Assembly: GCF_000308495.1 (NCBI RefSeq)
Contig: NZ_BAFU01000248.1
Location: 62,001-126,000, forward strand
Direction: 5' to 3'
Length of the DNA: 64,000 nucleotides
DNA from: Nocardia brevicatena NBRC 12119
Lineage (GTDB): Bacteria; Actinomycetota; Actinomycetes; Mycobacteriales; Mycobacteriaceae
Shown here: positions 43,667 through 53,252 of the stretch, piece by piece
How positions within the stretch are numbered: position 1 is the stretch's first letter
How the letters are laid out: the number at the start of each line of letters is the position of its first letter
The notes under the pieces: model-generated
What the model was told of the DNA's origin: nothing
Seen by the model: the letters and a program-made list of their open reading frames with translations, nothing else
Database searches by the model: none
Translations under genes and position numbers: made by a program

Positions 43667-45313
43667 TCAAACCAGGCCGAGTCTGCGGATGGACTCTTCA
43701 CGCATCTCGACCTTGCGGACCTTGCCGGTCACGGTCATGGGGAATTCGTCGACGGTCAGCACATATCGCGGCACTTTGTAATGCGCGAGTTTGCCCTTCG
43801 CGAACTCGCGCAGGGCCTCGGCATCGATGCCGGCTGCGCTCGGGTGCAGCCGAATCCACGCGCACAGTTCTTCGCCGTACTTACGGTCCGGGACACCGAC
43901 GACCTGGACGTCGTCGATGTCGGGGTGGGTATAGAAGAACTCTTCGATCTCGCGGGGGTAGATGTTCTCGCCGCCGCGGATCACCATATCCTTGATCCGC
44001 CCAACGATCAGGCAGTATCCGTCGTCCCGCATGACCGCGAGGTCGCCGGTGTGCATCCAGCCCTCGTCGTCGATGACTTCGGCGGTCTTGGCGGGATCAT
44101 TCCAGTAGCCGAGCATCACCGAGTAGCCGCGGGTGCAGAACTCGCCTGGGGTTCCACGTCCGACGGCGGCACCGGTGGCCGGGTCGATGATCTTGACCTC
44201 GACGTGCGGATGGACCGTGCCGATGGTTGTGGTGCGGCGCTCGAGGGTGTCGTCGGCGTGTGTTTGTGTGGACACGGGGCTGGTTTCGGTCATGCCGTAG
44301 CAGATGGAGATCTGCTCCATGTGCATGTCACCGACGCAGCGCTTCATCACCTCGACCGGGCACGGTGACCCGGCCATGATGCCGGTCCGCAGTGATGACA
44401 GGTCATAGGAGTCGAAGTCGGTCACGCCCAACATCGCGATGAACATGGTGGGCACGCCATAGACGGCGGTGCACCGTTCGTCTCGGATCGCCCGAAGGGT
44501 GGTCTGAGGGTCGAAGCCGGGAGCAGGGATCACCATGGTGGAGCCGTGGGTTACGCAGCCGAGGTTGCCCATCACCATACCGAAGCAGTGGTAGAAGGGC
44601 ACCGGGATGCACAGCCGGTCCGCCTCGGTGAAGCCGATCGTCTCCGTCGTGAAGTAGCCGTTGTTGAGGATGTTGCGATGACTCAGCGTCGCGCCCTTGG
44701 GGAAACCGGTGGTGCCCGAGGTGTACTGGATATTGATCGGATCGTCCGGCATCAGGTCGAGGGCGCGTTCGGTCAGGCGGTCGGACGCCAGATGCCTTCC
44801 GGCCGCGAGGAGTTCGTCCCAGTCGGAGGTATCGAGGAACACGACACATTCCAACGCCGGTGTCTGCTCGCGGGTTTGTTCGATCATGGACCGGTATTCG
44901 CTACCTTTGAACGTGGTGGCGGCCAGCAGCAGCCGCAGACCGGACCGGTTGGCGACATAGGCGTATTCGTGGAGCCGGTAGGCGGGATTGATGTTGACCA
45001 GGACCGCCCCGATCTTGGCGGTGGCGAACTGGGTGATGGTCCATTCGGCACAGTTGGGTGCCCATATGCCGACGCGGTCACCGGGGGCTACGCCCAGACC
45101 CAGCAGCCCGCGGGCCACGGCGTTGACCTCGTCGTCGAGTTGGTTCCACGTCCAACGGCGCCCGGTCGCCACCTCGACGAGGGCTTCGCGGTCACCATAG
45201 GTAGCGACAGTGCGTTCGAAGCAGGCGCCGATGGTTTCCTCGAGCAGCGGGAGGGCCGTATCACCCCGGGCGTAGGAGTCCTGAGCGAACGGGTTCACGG
45301 TGGTCAATGGCAT
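43667..45313 (-). CDS. AMP-dependent acyl-CoA ligase (FadD-like)
   Basis: This 548-residue adenylate-forming enzyme has the ATP loop [16 protein letters not shown], the adenylate motif YGMTETSP, and [20 protein letters not shown] with [20 protein letters not shown] and the C-terminal Lys in TGKVRK. It converts a carboxylic acid to its CoA ester. It follows the aldehyde dehydrogenase on the same strand with an 84-base gap that contains a strong hairpin, so its expression may be partly uncoupled. Context suggests that it takes the acid made by the two dehydrogenases. Chain length is unknown. Confidence 0.88.
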   Translation of the reverse strand: MPLTTVNPFAQDSYARGDTALPLLEETIGACFERTVATYGDREALVEVATGRRWTWNQLDDEVNAVARGLLGLGVAPGDRVGIWAPNCAEWTITQFATAKIGAVLVNINPAYRLHEYAYVANRSGLRLLLAATTFKGSEYRSMIEQTREQTPALECVVFLDTSDWDELLAAGRHLASDRLTERALDLMPDDPINIQYTSGTTGFPKGATLSHRNILNNGYFTTETIGFTEADRLCIPVPFYHCFGMVMGNLGCVTHGSTMVIPAPGFDPQTTLRAIRDERCTAVYGVPTMFIAMLGVTDFDSYDLSSLRTGIMAGSPCPVEVMKRCVGDMHMEQISICYGMTETSPVSTQTHADDTLERRTTTIGTVHPHVEVKIIDPATGAAVGRGTPGEFCTRGYSVMLGYWNDPAKTAEVIDDEGWMHTGDLAVMRDDGYCLIVGRIKDMVIRGGENIYPREIEEFFYTHPDIDDVQVVGVPDRKYGEELCAWIRLHPSAAGIDAEALREFAKGKLAHYKVPRYVLTVDEFPMTVTGKVRKVEMREESIRRLGLV

Positions 45314-45347
45314 CTCCGGGACGGGAATGTGAGAGAAGGGTGAGCAG

Positions 45348-45387
45348 AGCGGCTCCGGTACCGACGGGATTCGGTACCGGAGCCGCT
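45348..45387 (-). terminator. Perfect hairpin between aldehyde dehydrogenase and ligase genes
   Basis: A perfect 17-bp stem (45348-45364 with 45371-45387) and a 6-base loop lie 10 bases after the aldehyde dehydrogenase stop and 34 bases before the ligase start. It could end the upstream transcript or attenuate read-through. Confidence 0.65.
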
Positions 45388-45397
45388 GTTGCCGGGA

Positions 45398-46906
45398 TCA
45401 GGCGAGGAAGGTGTTGATCGACTTCTGCTCGGTGTAGGCCTCGATCGCCGCCGCACCGAGTTCACGACCCCACCCGGACTGCTTGTAGCCACCGAAGGGC
45501 AGGGCGGCGTCGAAGGCATTGTGCGCGTTGATCCATACTGTGCCGGCCTTGATCTGGCGCGCCGTGCGGTGCGCCTTGGACACATCGCTGGTCCACACCG
45601 AGGCCGCCAACCCGTAGGGGGTGTCGTTGGCGGCCGCGGCGACACCGCGTTCGGCGTTGAACGGGGTCGCCACCACTACCGGGCCGAAGATCTCCTCGCG
45701 GTATACGCTGAACGAGGAGTCGACATCGACGAATACCGTCGGTTCGACGAAGTAGCCGCTGTCACCGTGGCGTTTGCCGCCGGTCAGCGCCCGTGCACCG
45801 TCGCGCAGGCCGGCATCTACATAACCGAGCACCCGGTCGAGTTGGGTCTGCGACACCAGCGGGCCGACGTCGGTGGTCGGGTCCAGGCCCGAGCCGAGTT
45901 TGCCGGCTGCGGCGACCTCGGCGACTCCCTGGGTGAACTCGTCGAAAATCTTATCCTCCACCAGCAGCCGGCTGCCGCTGGTGCAGGTCTGGCCGTGGTT
46001 GAACAAGAACCCCGACGCCGTACCCGGGATCGCCAGATCCAGGTCGGCATCGGCGAAGACGACCTGGGGGCTCTTGCCACCGAGTTCGAGGCTGACCTTC
46101 TTGAGGTTGCCCTTGGCGGCGTCGACGATGAGCTTGCCGACTTCGGTCGAGCCGGTGAAGGCGATCTTGTCGACGCCGTCGTGGGCGGCCAGGGCGGCAC
46201 CCGCGTCGCCATAACCGGTGACTACATTGAGCACGCCGTCGGGCAAGCCGACCTCGGCCAGGATCTCGGCCAGGCGCACCGCGGTGAGCGGGGTGTCTTC
46301 GGCGGGTTTGAGCACGACGGTGTTACCTGTGGCCAGTGCCACCGGAATCTTGAATGCCGCCATCAGCAGCGGGAAGTTCCAGGGAACGATCGCGCCACAC
46401 ACACCGACCGGTTCGCGCAAGGTGTAGGCGTGCCACTGGGTGCCGGGCGCCCACGGCACCGACACCGGGATCGTGCGACCCTCGATCTTGGTGGCCCAAC
46501 CGGCGTAGTACTCGAACAGCTCGGCGACCCACGTGATGTCGACGGCCTGGGCGACACCGGCGGACTTGCCGTTGTCGAGCGATTCGAGTTGTGCCAGTTC
46601 CTCGGCATGCGCGTAGATCGCCTCTCCGGCCCTGAACAGCAGCCGCTGCCGCTGCGCCGGTGTCCACAGCGACCACTCACCCTCGAAGGCAGCGCGCGCG
46701 GCCCGCACGGCACGGTCGATATCAGCGGCCTCTGCGTGGGCCACCTGGGTCAGCACCTGCCCGGTTGCGGGGTCACGCGTTTCGAATACGCGCCCCGCCT
46801 CCGCCTCGACCCATCGGCCACCGATGAACAGCTTCTTGGGGGTGGCCAGCCAGTCTCGGACCTGCGGCAGGATCGGGGTCGCGGTGAGGTTCGATACTTC
46901 GGTCAT
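45398..46906 (-). CDS. Aldehyde dehydrogenase (NAD-dependent)
   Basis: The ATG at 46906, after a GGAGG-like site, gives 502 residues. Catalytic features are VSLELGGKSPQVVF (general-base Glu) and HGQTCTSGSRLLVE (nucleophilic Cys), with IVPWNFPLLMAAFKIPVALA and FTGSTEVGKLI for cofactor binding and EEIFGPVVVATPF near the C-terminus. It oxidises an aldehyde to an acid. It is 19 bases behind the alcohol dehydrogenase, which should supply its substrate. Confidence 0.92.
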   Translation of the reverse strand: MTEVSNLTATPILPQVRDWLATPKKLFIGGRWVEAEAGRVFETRDPATGQVLTQVAHAEAADIDRAVRAARAAFEGEWSLWTPAQRQRLLFRAGEAIYAHAEELAQLESLDNGKSAGVAQAVDITWVAELFEYYAGWATKIEGRTIPVSVPWAPGTQWHAYTLREPVGVCGAIVPWNFPLLMAAFKIPVALATGNTVVLKPAEDTPLTAVRLAEILAEVGLPDGVLNVVTGYGDAGAALAAHDGVDKIAFTGSTEVGKLIVDAAKGNLKKVSLELGGKSPQVVFADADLDLAIPGTASGFLFNHGQTCTSGSRLLVEDKIFDEFTQGVAEVAAAGKLGSGLDPTTDVGPLVSQTQLDRVLGYVDAGLRDGARALTGGKRHGDSGYFVEPTVFVDVDSSFSVYREEIFGPVVVATPFNAERGVAAAANDTPYGLAASVWTSDVSKAHRTARQIKAGTVWINAHNAFDAALPFGGYKQSGWGRELGAAAIEAYTEQKSINTFLA

Positions 46907-46925
46907 CGTTCGCCTCCGGAAGTTC

Positions 46926-48041
46926 TCAGGAGTGGTCGTGCACCAGCACGCCACGGATGTTCTGGCCGTTGAGCAGGTCGTCGTAGCCCTGGTTGATCTG
47001 TTCGAGGGTGTAGGTTCGGGTGATCAGCTCATCGAGCTCGAGATCGCCGCTCTGGTAGAGGGCGAGGATCTTCGGGATGTCGACGGTCGGGTTGCAGTCG
47101 CCGAAGAGGCTTCCGCGCAGCTCCTTCCGGAACAGCGTCAGGATCGAACCGGGTAGCTGGATGTTGATTTCGTCGAGCTTGTTCAGCCCCGTCAGCACAA
47201 CCTTGCCCCCCTTGCCGACGGCATCGAAGCCGGCGCGAACGATGTCGGCGGTCACCAGATCCGGGATCAGGATCGCCGCGTCCGCGCCCTGCCCGCGGGT
47301 CAGTTCGTTGATCGTCGCCAATGCCTCACCGGCATCGGCAAAGGCGTGCGTGGCACCGAGCCCGAGGGCGCGCTCACGCTTGTTCTGCAACGGGTCTACC
47401 GCGACGACGTATCGCGCGCCGGCGAACCGGGCACCCTGCACGGCGTTGATACCCAGGCCGCCGATACCGAATACGGCCACGACGTCACCGGGTTTGACTT
47501 CGGCGGTGTTGACCGCCGAGCCCCACCCGCTGGGCACACCGCAGCCGACCAGCACCGCCTTGTCGAGCGGCAGCTCGTCGTCGACCTTGACACAGGAGTT
47601 CTGGTGAATCACCCCGTACTGGCTGAACGTGCCGAGCATGCACATCGCGCCGTACTCACCGGCCGGGCCCCGCAGGGGGAAGCGCCCACCGGGCAGATAG
47701 CCCTCGAGAATCGTCGCGCCCATGTCGCAGATCGACTGTTGGCCGTTGGCGCAGTAGCGGCAGGTGCCGCAGTTGGGAATGAACGAGCACACGACGTGGT
47801 CTCCGGCCTTGACGCGAGTGACGCCGGGCCCGACATCTTCGATGATCCCGGCGCCCTCGTGGCCGAGCACCATCGGCAGGCGCGCCTCGAGATCACCATG
47901 GGCGATATGAACGTCGGAGTGACACAGACCGCCGTAGAGGTATCGGATCAACACCTCGCCTTCGCGAGGCCTGTCGACTTCGAGCTCTTCGATCTCGATC
48001 GGTTTTCCGGTCTGGTAGACCACTGCGGCCCTGGTCTTCAT
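46926..48041 (-). CDS. NDMA-dependent (mycofactocin-type) zinc alcohol dehydrogenase
   Basis: This 371-residue medium-chain dehydrogenase has catalytic zinc ligands in GGLCHSDVHIAHGD and GHEGAGIIEDVG, structural zinc Cys in CGTCRYCANGQQSIC and the Rossmann motif VFGIGGLGINAVQGA. The overall plan (KTRAAVVYQTGKPIEIEELE and GYLPGGRFPLRG) matches the NDMA-dependent family, where nicotinamide is held tightly and mycofactocin is thought to accept the electrons. It leads an operon with an aldehyde dehydrogenase and acyl-CoA ligase and is divergent from a GAF/Fis regulator. The physiological alcohol is unknown. Confidence 0.88.
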   Translation of the reverse strand: MKTRAAVVYQTGKPIEIEELEVDRPREGEVLIRYLYGGLCHSDVHIAHGDLEARLPMVLGHEGAGIIEDVGPGVTRVKAGDHVVCSFIPNCGTCRYCANGQQSICDMGATILEGYLPGGRFPLRGPAGEYGAMCMLGTFSQYGVIHQNSCVKVDDELPLDKAVLVGCGVPSGWGSAVNTAEVKPGDVVAVFGIGGLGINAVQGARFAGARYVVAVDPLQNKRERALGLGATHAFADAGEALATINELTRGQGADAAILIPDLVTADIVRAGFDAVGKGGKVVLTGLNKLDEINIQLPGSILTLFRKELRGSLFGDCNPTVDIPKILALYQSGDLELDELITRTYTLEQINQGYDDLLNGQNIRGVLVHDHS

Positions 48042-48120
48042 TGCGGGTTCTCCTCATCCTCATTGATGCGCCCAACCGGACGTGACGAGAACCACATTCC
48101 CAATCCGACGAGACCGCAAG

Positions 48121-48137
48121 TGTTCAGAAACTGGACA
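48121..48137. promoter_or_regulatory. Candidate activator site for the alcohol operon
   Basis: TGTTCAG-AAA-CTGGACA is an inverted repeat with one mismatch in 7-base arms. It lies between the divergent alcohol dehydrogenase (start 48041) and the GAF/Fis regulator (start 48201). The spacing fits an upstream activating site for a Fis-type dimer. Confidence 0.5.
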
Positions 48138-48140
48138 ACC

Positions 48141-48154
48141 GTGACCTTGGTCAC
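48141..48154. promoter_or_regulatory. Second palindrome in the divergent region
   Basis: GTGACC-TT-GGTCAC is a perfect 6-2-6 palindrome 3 bases after the first site. It could be a second operator, possibly for another regulator. Confidence 0.4.
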
Positions 48155-48200
48155 GCTTGCTACGGTGGTGGCGAGAACGGCCCGATCGAATGGAGTGGTC

Positions 48201-49817
48201 ATGGTGGTGGACCTGATCGGCAGCGAGGCCAAACGGGACCCGATCGCCGCGTCATGGCATCGAGCGACGATGGCCGGCCTCGAGCCGGCGTCCGCGCTGG
48301 ATGGAATCACCTACGCCGACGTCGACGAAGCCAGTCCGCTCATGGCTGCGGCGTCACCGGTTCTCGACGACCTCAACCAGCGCCTCGAAGGCACCAACTT
48401 CACCACCATCCTCGTCGACCGCGAAGGTCGCGTCGCGCATCGCTGGTGCGGCAGCCGCGATGCCCGCAAGGCATTCGACCACCTAGGTGTCGATGTCGGC
48501 GCTTCCCTGCTCGAAGAAGCGGTCGGCACCACCGCACCGGGCGTGGTGCTCGAGACCCGCGCCGGCATAGCCGTCAACGGCGACGAGCACTTCGCACTCC
48601 CGTTGCGGAGGGTGAGCTGTTACGGACACCCGATCTTCCACCCCACGACCCGTCGCATCGAGGGCGTGCTGGACCTGTCCGCCGTCGTAGAGGAAGCGAG
48701 TCCGCTGCTGCCGCCGCTGGTCGCCCGCGCGGTCGCCGACATCGAGCAACGGCTCCTCGACGGTTCGCGTATATCGGACAAGGAACTGCTCGCCGCGTTT
48801 CGAGCAGCCGGGACGCGGCGGCGCGCGGTTGTGGCGGTCGGGCGCGACCTTCTGATGTCCAACCAAGCCGCCGCCGACCTGCTGGGAGCTACCGATTTGG
48901 CGCTGCTGCGCATGATGGCGGCAGACGTGCGCCGAAGCGCTGTCATCGACCTGACGCTCGAGTCCGGGCTCGCCGTGCGCGTCGAAGCGACCCGCGTCGG
49001 CGGCCCCGCCGGCGGAGCACTGCTCAATGTCGAACCACAGGAACAGGCGACCATCGGCTGTTCGCGCCGCGCCCCCGAGCCCTGCGCGCCCTTGCTCATC
49101 ATCGGCCCACCCGGATCAGGGCGCTCCCGCGCGGCTCGAGACCATGCCACCGAGCAGCCGGTGACCATCATGACGGCTGCCGATGCGCTGCTCGACGGCC
49201 GCGACACCTGGGCGCGCAACTTCGCCGCACTGGTCCGCACCCGACAGGGAACCGTCTGTGTGGACGGCCTCGACCTGTTACCCGATGACCTCATCGATAT
49301 CGTGGCAACTCATGTCGCGGAGCGGCAGATGCCACGCATCGTGCTGGTTACCGGACCCACCGAAACACTCGCCGGCCGCGCCGCCGCACTCGCCGGAGAA
49401 TGCACCGACCAAGTGGTGCTCGCGCCGCTGCACAGCCGACGCGGTGAGATCCCCACACTCGTCACGGCCATGCTGCGTGAAGCGGGCATCGATAAGTCCT
49501 TACATTTCACCCCTGGCGCGCTATCAGCGCTCTCGGCGCACAACTGGCCGGGTAACCTGCGCGAACTGCGCGCGGTCATCACCGAAGTCATCAGGCATCG
49601 GCGTACCGGAGCCGTCGTGCTCACCGATCTGCCCGAGACATACCGCACGCAGCAGCCCACACGAAAACTCGCACCCATCGACCGCGCCGAACGTGACGTC
49701 ATCATCGAGGCGCTGCGCAAATGCGACGGCAACAAAGTCAAAGCGGCGCAAACCCTGGGCATCTCACGCACCACGTTGTACGCCAAGATGCGCGCGCTCC
49801 GCATCACCGTGTACTGA
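48201..49817 (+). CDS. GAF- and Fis-domain activator (AcoR/MimR-like), degenerate AAA
   Basis: From ATG 48201 (GTG 48195 or 48204 possible) the protein is 538 residues. Residues 60-190 form a GAF-like sensor (TTILVDREGRVAHRWCGSRD and VCGT-like loops), 290-440 a AAA-like domain, and the C-terminus a Fis helix-turn-helix with GNKVKAAQTLGISRTTLYAK. The P-loop reads IIGPPGSGRSRA, Arg instead of Lys, and no GAFTGA sigma-54 loop is present. It is typical of actinobacterial activators that work without sigma-54. It should activate the divergent alcohol/aldehyde operon; the inducer is unknown. Confidence 0.82.
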   Translation: MVVDLIGSEAKRDPIAASWHRATMAGLEPASALDGITYADVDEASPLMAAASPVLDDLNQRLEGTNFTTILVDREGRVAHRWCGSRDARKAFDHLGVDVGASLLEEAVGTTAPGVVLETRAGIAVNGDEHFALPLRRVSCYGHPIFHPTTRRIEGVLDLSAVVEEASPLLPPLVARAVADIEQRLLDGSRISDKELLAAFRAAGTRRRAVVAVGRDLLMSNQAAADLLGATDLALLRMMAADVRRSAVIDLTLESGLAVRVEATRVGGPAGGALLNVEPQEQATIGCSRRAPEPCAPLLIIGPPGSGRSRAARDHATEQPVTIMTAADALLDGRDTWARNFAALVRTRQGTVCVDGLDLLPDDLIDIVATHVAERQMPRIVLVTGPTETLAGRAAALAGECTDQVVLAPLHSRRGEIPTLVTAMLREAGIDKSLHFTPGALSALSAHNWPGNLRELRAVITEVIRHRRTGAVVLTDLPETYRTQQPTRKLAPIDRAERDVIIEALRKCDGNKVKAAQTLGISRTTLYAKMRALRITVY

Positions 49818-50429
49818 CCCGGCTCGTCGTCAGTGCAGTGGTCGACGCTTCCGACTCGGCACCCGACATGCCCGATTCTGTGGCTATCGGCCCAGAGAAG
49901 CTGTGGTACGCCGAGCCGGATCGCGCTGTTGTCCGCGGCGCACCCCATCCGCGCAGCGACCCAGGCGGCGGATCGTGGAACAACGCCGGATCAGCGGCGA
50001 GGACCGGCCGGCCGACGGTTCGCACCGACACCGGTGTGCCCTCGGCTCTCGATTCCAACGTGCTTCGCCGCGCCGGCCACTTGCGGTCCCTCCGCGGGAA
50101 TTGGGCCCGTGCCACGAGTCGCCGTCGATGACCGGTGCGGTGTGCTGGAGCAGTCGAGCAGGCCGAGCTCGCCCCAGCGCCGGGACCGGTTGGCCCACTT
50201 ACTCGCGCATTACCGCGAGTATTTCTTGGGCGGGGGAATGCGAGGGGGAGACAGTGCATCAAGGCCGAGCCGGCCCTGTGCACCGACTCGAGGGTTCGGC
50301 CGTCGAAGATTGCTCCGGCTATCGACGTCCTGTGTCGACCATGTCAAAGGAGCAGCGCGTCGGCCACGCAAGGTCAAGAGCCGAAGCCGGACCCCACCGC
50401 GTTCAAGACGGAGCCGGCCGCTCACGAGC
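49818..50429. other. Gap without a recognisable gene
   Basis: About 600 bases after the regulator. Many overlapping frames but no motif. A short stretch near 50190 (DRLAHLLAHYREYFLGGGM) looks protein-like but has no family. Probably decayed DNA. Confidence 0.35.
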
Positions 50430-50770
50430 TGTCGGTCCGATTCTTCCTCGGCCGATGCTTTCGCAGCTTCATCCTCGCGATAGCACGCTTGTGAACTTCG
50501 TCAGGGCCGTCGGCAAGTCGAAGTGCACGTATTTGGGCATACATCCAGGTGCGCCGACTGCAAGTGAGCAGGCGTGCCATGTCGATGTTGAGGCGGGCCT
50601 CGGCGATCCAGTCCTGGGTGTTGGTGCGATCGCTAGGGGCGCGCCGAATGTGCGGCGCGATAGCGCTCTGGAACACATCAACTCCAGTGTTCGCTCAGCG
50701 ACTCCGACGATGCGCATTACTGTTTTCCCGACGCCCTCTTCCGGCCGCTCGCACCGTACTCGGCAGGCCG
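50430..50770 (-). pseudogene. Acyl-CoA dehydrogenase C-terminal remnant
   Basis: The minus strand reads VGVAERTLELMCSRALSRRT followed by FGAPLA, then in another frame DWIAEARLNIDMARLL and RALRLADGPDEVHKRAIARM. These are the final helices of acyl-CoA dehydrogenases. About 45 residues are missing between the last two blocks, and one frameshift is present. The catalytic Glu region falls in the lost or altered part. Confidence 0.78.
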
Positions 50771-50885
50771 GGCACGCATGGACCATGCGCTGGGAATCTG
50801 CAGTCAACACGTTCGCGATCACCTTCGCCGACCGCCGGTACGCTCCGGCTGGAATACCATCCGAGTTATCGGTCGGAAGAGAGCC

Positions 50886-51401
50886 GTGAACGACTGTCGG
50901 AAGACCCACTTCGTCGGTAGCCTGCCACCGGACCTGGACAGTCCCATCATAGCTACGCCTGCGACCGTACCCCGCTCGACGGCAGGTGTCGTCGCGCTTG
51001 CGAATGCCATCGCGCGGTACCGGCCCACCGGTCGCCACTTCGATTTCGTCCACCTTCCCATGGCCGATGGACCACGCCCTCCCCTCGAACCGGACTACTA
51101 CACACACCTCGGGCGGCTTTCGCTACCGGCCGAGACCCGTATCGTCGCCGGGATATCCCACGCCCATCAATCTCTGGATGTTCAGCGGCAAGCGCTGGAC
51201 CTGGCCGAGGACGCCATCGGACACACACTCGACATCGCGGCCCCATGCGGTCTGGGCCGGTACCCGGATGCCGACACGGCCCGGGCGATGATGAAGCACT
51301 CGGTCACCCTGGCACAGCGGAACTGGCTCGGTCATCCCGACAGGCCACATCGCCTGCGACGGTTGCTCACCCGACGACTGGTCCCGGACCTGCTCACCTG
51401 A
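50886..51401 (+). CDS. Cobalamin-independent methionine-synthase-like barrel protein, internally deleted
   Basis: From GTG 50886 (GGAAGAGAG upstream) the protein is 171 residues. It starts KTHFVGSLPPDL, as full-length UROD/MetE-like proteins do, but jumps at once to TAGVVALANAIARYRP, RHFDFVHLPMADG, TRIVAGISHAHQSLDV and DIAAPCGLGRYPDADTARAM, the C-terminal part of the barrel. About 200 residues are missing in between, yet the frame is open. It is either an in-frame deletion pseudogene or a reduced protein. The family call is moderate. Confidence 0.5.
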   Translation: MNDCRKTHFVGSLPPDLDSPIIATPATVPRSTAGVVALANAIARYRPTGRHFDFVHLPMADGPRPPLEPDYYTHLGRLSLPAETRIVAGISHAHQSLDVQRQALDLAEDAIGHTLDIAAPCGLGRYPDADTARAMMKHSVTLAQRNWLGHPDRPHRLRRLLTRRLVPDLLT

Positions 51402-51446
51402 CGCCGCTGTGGGGTGGACGCCGACCATACACCGGTTGGTCCGTTT

Positions 51447-52361
51447 CTATGGTTTCCCGGTGAGGGCAGGCAGGTCGAGTTGGGCGGCGATGGCTTCCAT
51501 CAGGCTTACCTGCCCGTCGGTGTCGGTGGCGAGCAGATGCAGCGCGATGTGCATCTCGTCGGCGCCCGCGGCGGTGGCGCGGGCGATGTCACTGAGTACA
51601 GCGTCGGTGAAGGTGGCGAGGGAGACGCGGCTGCCCGGCGGGACCGGGATCGTTGTCACCACGACGATGCCGGCCCCGCCGGCGTCCCGGTACCAGCGGA
51701 TCCGGCTGCGAGTGTCAGGCCAATCGACGGCGACGGTGATGAAGCCATCGGCGATGCGGGCGGCTCGTTCGATGGTGTGGCGGGTCGTCGCGCCGAGGAA
51801 TACGGGGATGGTGCCTGCGTAGGGTTTCGGCCCGATCGTCGATGGCGGGATCCGGTAGTGCGTGCCATGGAATTCGACGGGGTCGGGAGCCCAGCAGGCG
51901 CGCATCGCGGCGAGATGATCGACGAAACCGGCGCCTCGGCGGCTGGTCGGCACTCCCGCCGCGGCGAACTCTTCGGGGATGTAGAACGGAGGTAGCCGGG
52001 TGCCGCCGCCTTGACCGATACCGATATCGAGACGCCCGCGAGACAGCCGGTCCAGCGTGGCCAGCCTGCGTGCCAGCATGACGGGTGAGTGGAAGATCGA
52101 ATTCAGGATGCTTGTGGTCACGCGGATGCGGTGGGTATGCGCGGCCGCCCAGGTCAGCACCTCGAGCGAGTCCCAGGCATGGGACTCGGGCAGGCCTGCG
52201 TCGTTGCTCCAGTGCGCTGCGGCGGGAATCAGCAGCCGGTCGCTTGCGGACACGGCATGGAATCCGAGTCGTTCGGCCGCGCGGGCAACGGCGGCGACGG
52301 CGTCGGGCCCGGCGTACGGGTCGACGTGCGGCAGGCTGACTCCGATACGGGGAAAGTTCAT
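51447..52361 (-). CDS. LLM-class F420/FMN-dependent oxidoreductase
   Basis: The ATG at 52361 gives 304 residues. The luciferase-like TIM barrel is seen in RIGVSLPHVDPYAGPDAVAA, TSILNSIFHSPVMLARRLAT and LDRLSRGRLDIGIGQGGG, then KPYAGTIPVFLGATTRHTIE and ARIADGFITVAVDWPD. In actinobacteria such enzymes often use F420. The substrate is unknown. It is divergent from the YCII/sigma cassette (176-base gap), so it might share control with it. Confidence 0.85.
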   Translation of the reverse strand: MNFPRIGVSLPHVDPYAGPDAVAAVARAAERLGFHAVSASDRLLIPAAAHWSNDAGLPESHAWDSLEVLTWAAAHTHRIRVTTSILNSIFHSPVMLARRLATLDRLSRGRLDIGIGQGGGTRLPPFYIPEEFAAAGVPTSRRGAGFVDHLAAMRACWAPDPVEFHGTHYRIPPSTIGPKPYAGTIPVFLGATTRHTIERAARIADGFITVAVDWPDTRSRIRWYRDAGGAGIVVVTTIPVPPGSRVSLATFTDAVLSDIARATAAGADEMHIALHLLATDTDGQVSLMEAIAAQLDLPALTGKP

Positions 52362-52537
52362 TCCTAAACTCCAGTGCCGGCAGTAGGTCAAGGGCACGCC
52401 CGGTTGGGCGGCTTCGGAAGTTGGTCGGAGCGGCCACACGATTCTTGCGCACACAGCCGCAAGAAAGCGGCACCAGGACCGACTTCATAGGGAACGGCGC
52501 GCCGTTGGGGCGTTGCCGGAGAACCGAAGGAGACGAC

Positions 52538-52906
52538 GTGAAGTTTTTGTTGATCATGCATTCGAATCCGCAGATCTGGGATGCGCTGACCGAGGAAGAG
52601 CGCAACGAGGTGATGCGCGGACACGGCGCTTTCATGGAGACGATCACCGAGTCCGGGGAGATGATCGGCACCGCAGCGCTGGCCGACCCGTCGCAGAGTG
52701 CCGTGGTGCAAGTCCGGGGCGGTGTGCCGGTCGTGACGGATGGGCCGTATCTGGAGGCCAAGGAGTACCTCGGCGGCTACTATCTGGTCGAATGCGACAG
52801 CCGGGACCGCGCCTTGGAGTTGGCGGCGTTCATCCCCGACGCCCGGGTCGAAGGACTGGGAATCGAGGTGCGGCCGGTGGTATTCGCGAGTACAGCCGAC
52901 GACTGA
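52538..52906 (+). CDS. YCII/DGPF-domain protein 1
   Basis: From GTG 52538, behind GAAGGAG, the protein is 122 residues. KFLLIMHSNPQIWDALTEEE, TAALADPSQSAVVQV and VVTDGPYLEAKEYLGGYYLV are the DGPF/YCII fold, with the DGPY motif. Proteins of this group are encoded next to ECF42-type sigma factors, often in two copies, and their function is not established. The second copy follows after 7 bases and the sigma gene overlaps that. Confidence 0.85.
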   Translation: MKFLLIMHSNPQIWDALTEEERNEVMRGHGAFMETITESGEMIGTAALADPSQSAVVQVRGGVPVVTDGPYLEAKEYLGGYYLVECDSRDRALELAAFIPDARVEGLGIEVRPVVFASTADD

Positions 52907-52913
52907 ACACACG

Positions 52914-53252
52914 ATGAAATACCTGGTGAACGTATACCGTAGTGTTGCCGCCCTGCCCTGGGACGGGTCCGGTGGCGAGCCGTTGCCGGCCACGGCCGGG
53001 CATACGGGGGAACTGCTGGGTGAATACCGGTTCGCGGATCCGTCGCTCAGCGCCGTCGTCGGAGTCCGCAACGGTGTCGTATCGGTGACCGAGGGCCCGT
53101 ATCTGCCGACCCGGGATCAGGTCGCGGTCCAGTACCTTCTCGACTGTGACAGCCACGAGCGCGCAGTCGGATTGGCCGCACTCCTTTCCCGGGCTCGGAT
53201 AGGCGGTGTGGAGGTACGGCCGCTGATGGACGCGGCCGGTATGGAGATGTGA
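52914..53252 (+). CDS. YCII/DGPF-domain protein 2
   Basis: This 112-residue paralogue shows KYLVNVYRSVAALPW, YRFADPSLSAVVGVRNGVVS and VTEGPYLPTRDQVAVQYLLD; the DGPY motif is changed to EGPY. It is probably a partner of the first copy, and the two may form a heteromer (inference). Its stop overlaps the GTG start of the sigma factor gene by 3 bases, so the three genes form a tight operon. Confidence 0.82.
   Translation: MKYLVNVYRSVAALPWDGSGGEPLPATAGHTGELLGEYRFADPSLSAVVGVRNGVVSVTEGPYLPTRDQVAVQYLLDCDSHERAVGLAALLSRARIGGVEVRPLMDAAGMEM

Noticed and set aside
45389-46972. Plus-strand frame of over 500 codons opposite the aldehyde dehydrogenase
   Set aside because: It is a perfect shadow caused by GC-rich codon use; no start signal or domain.
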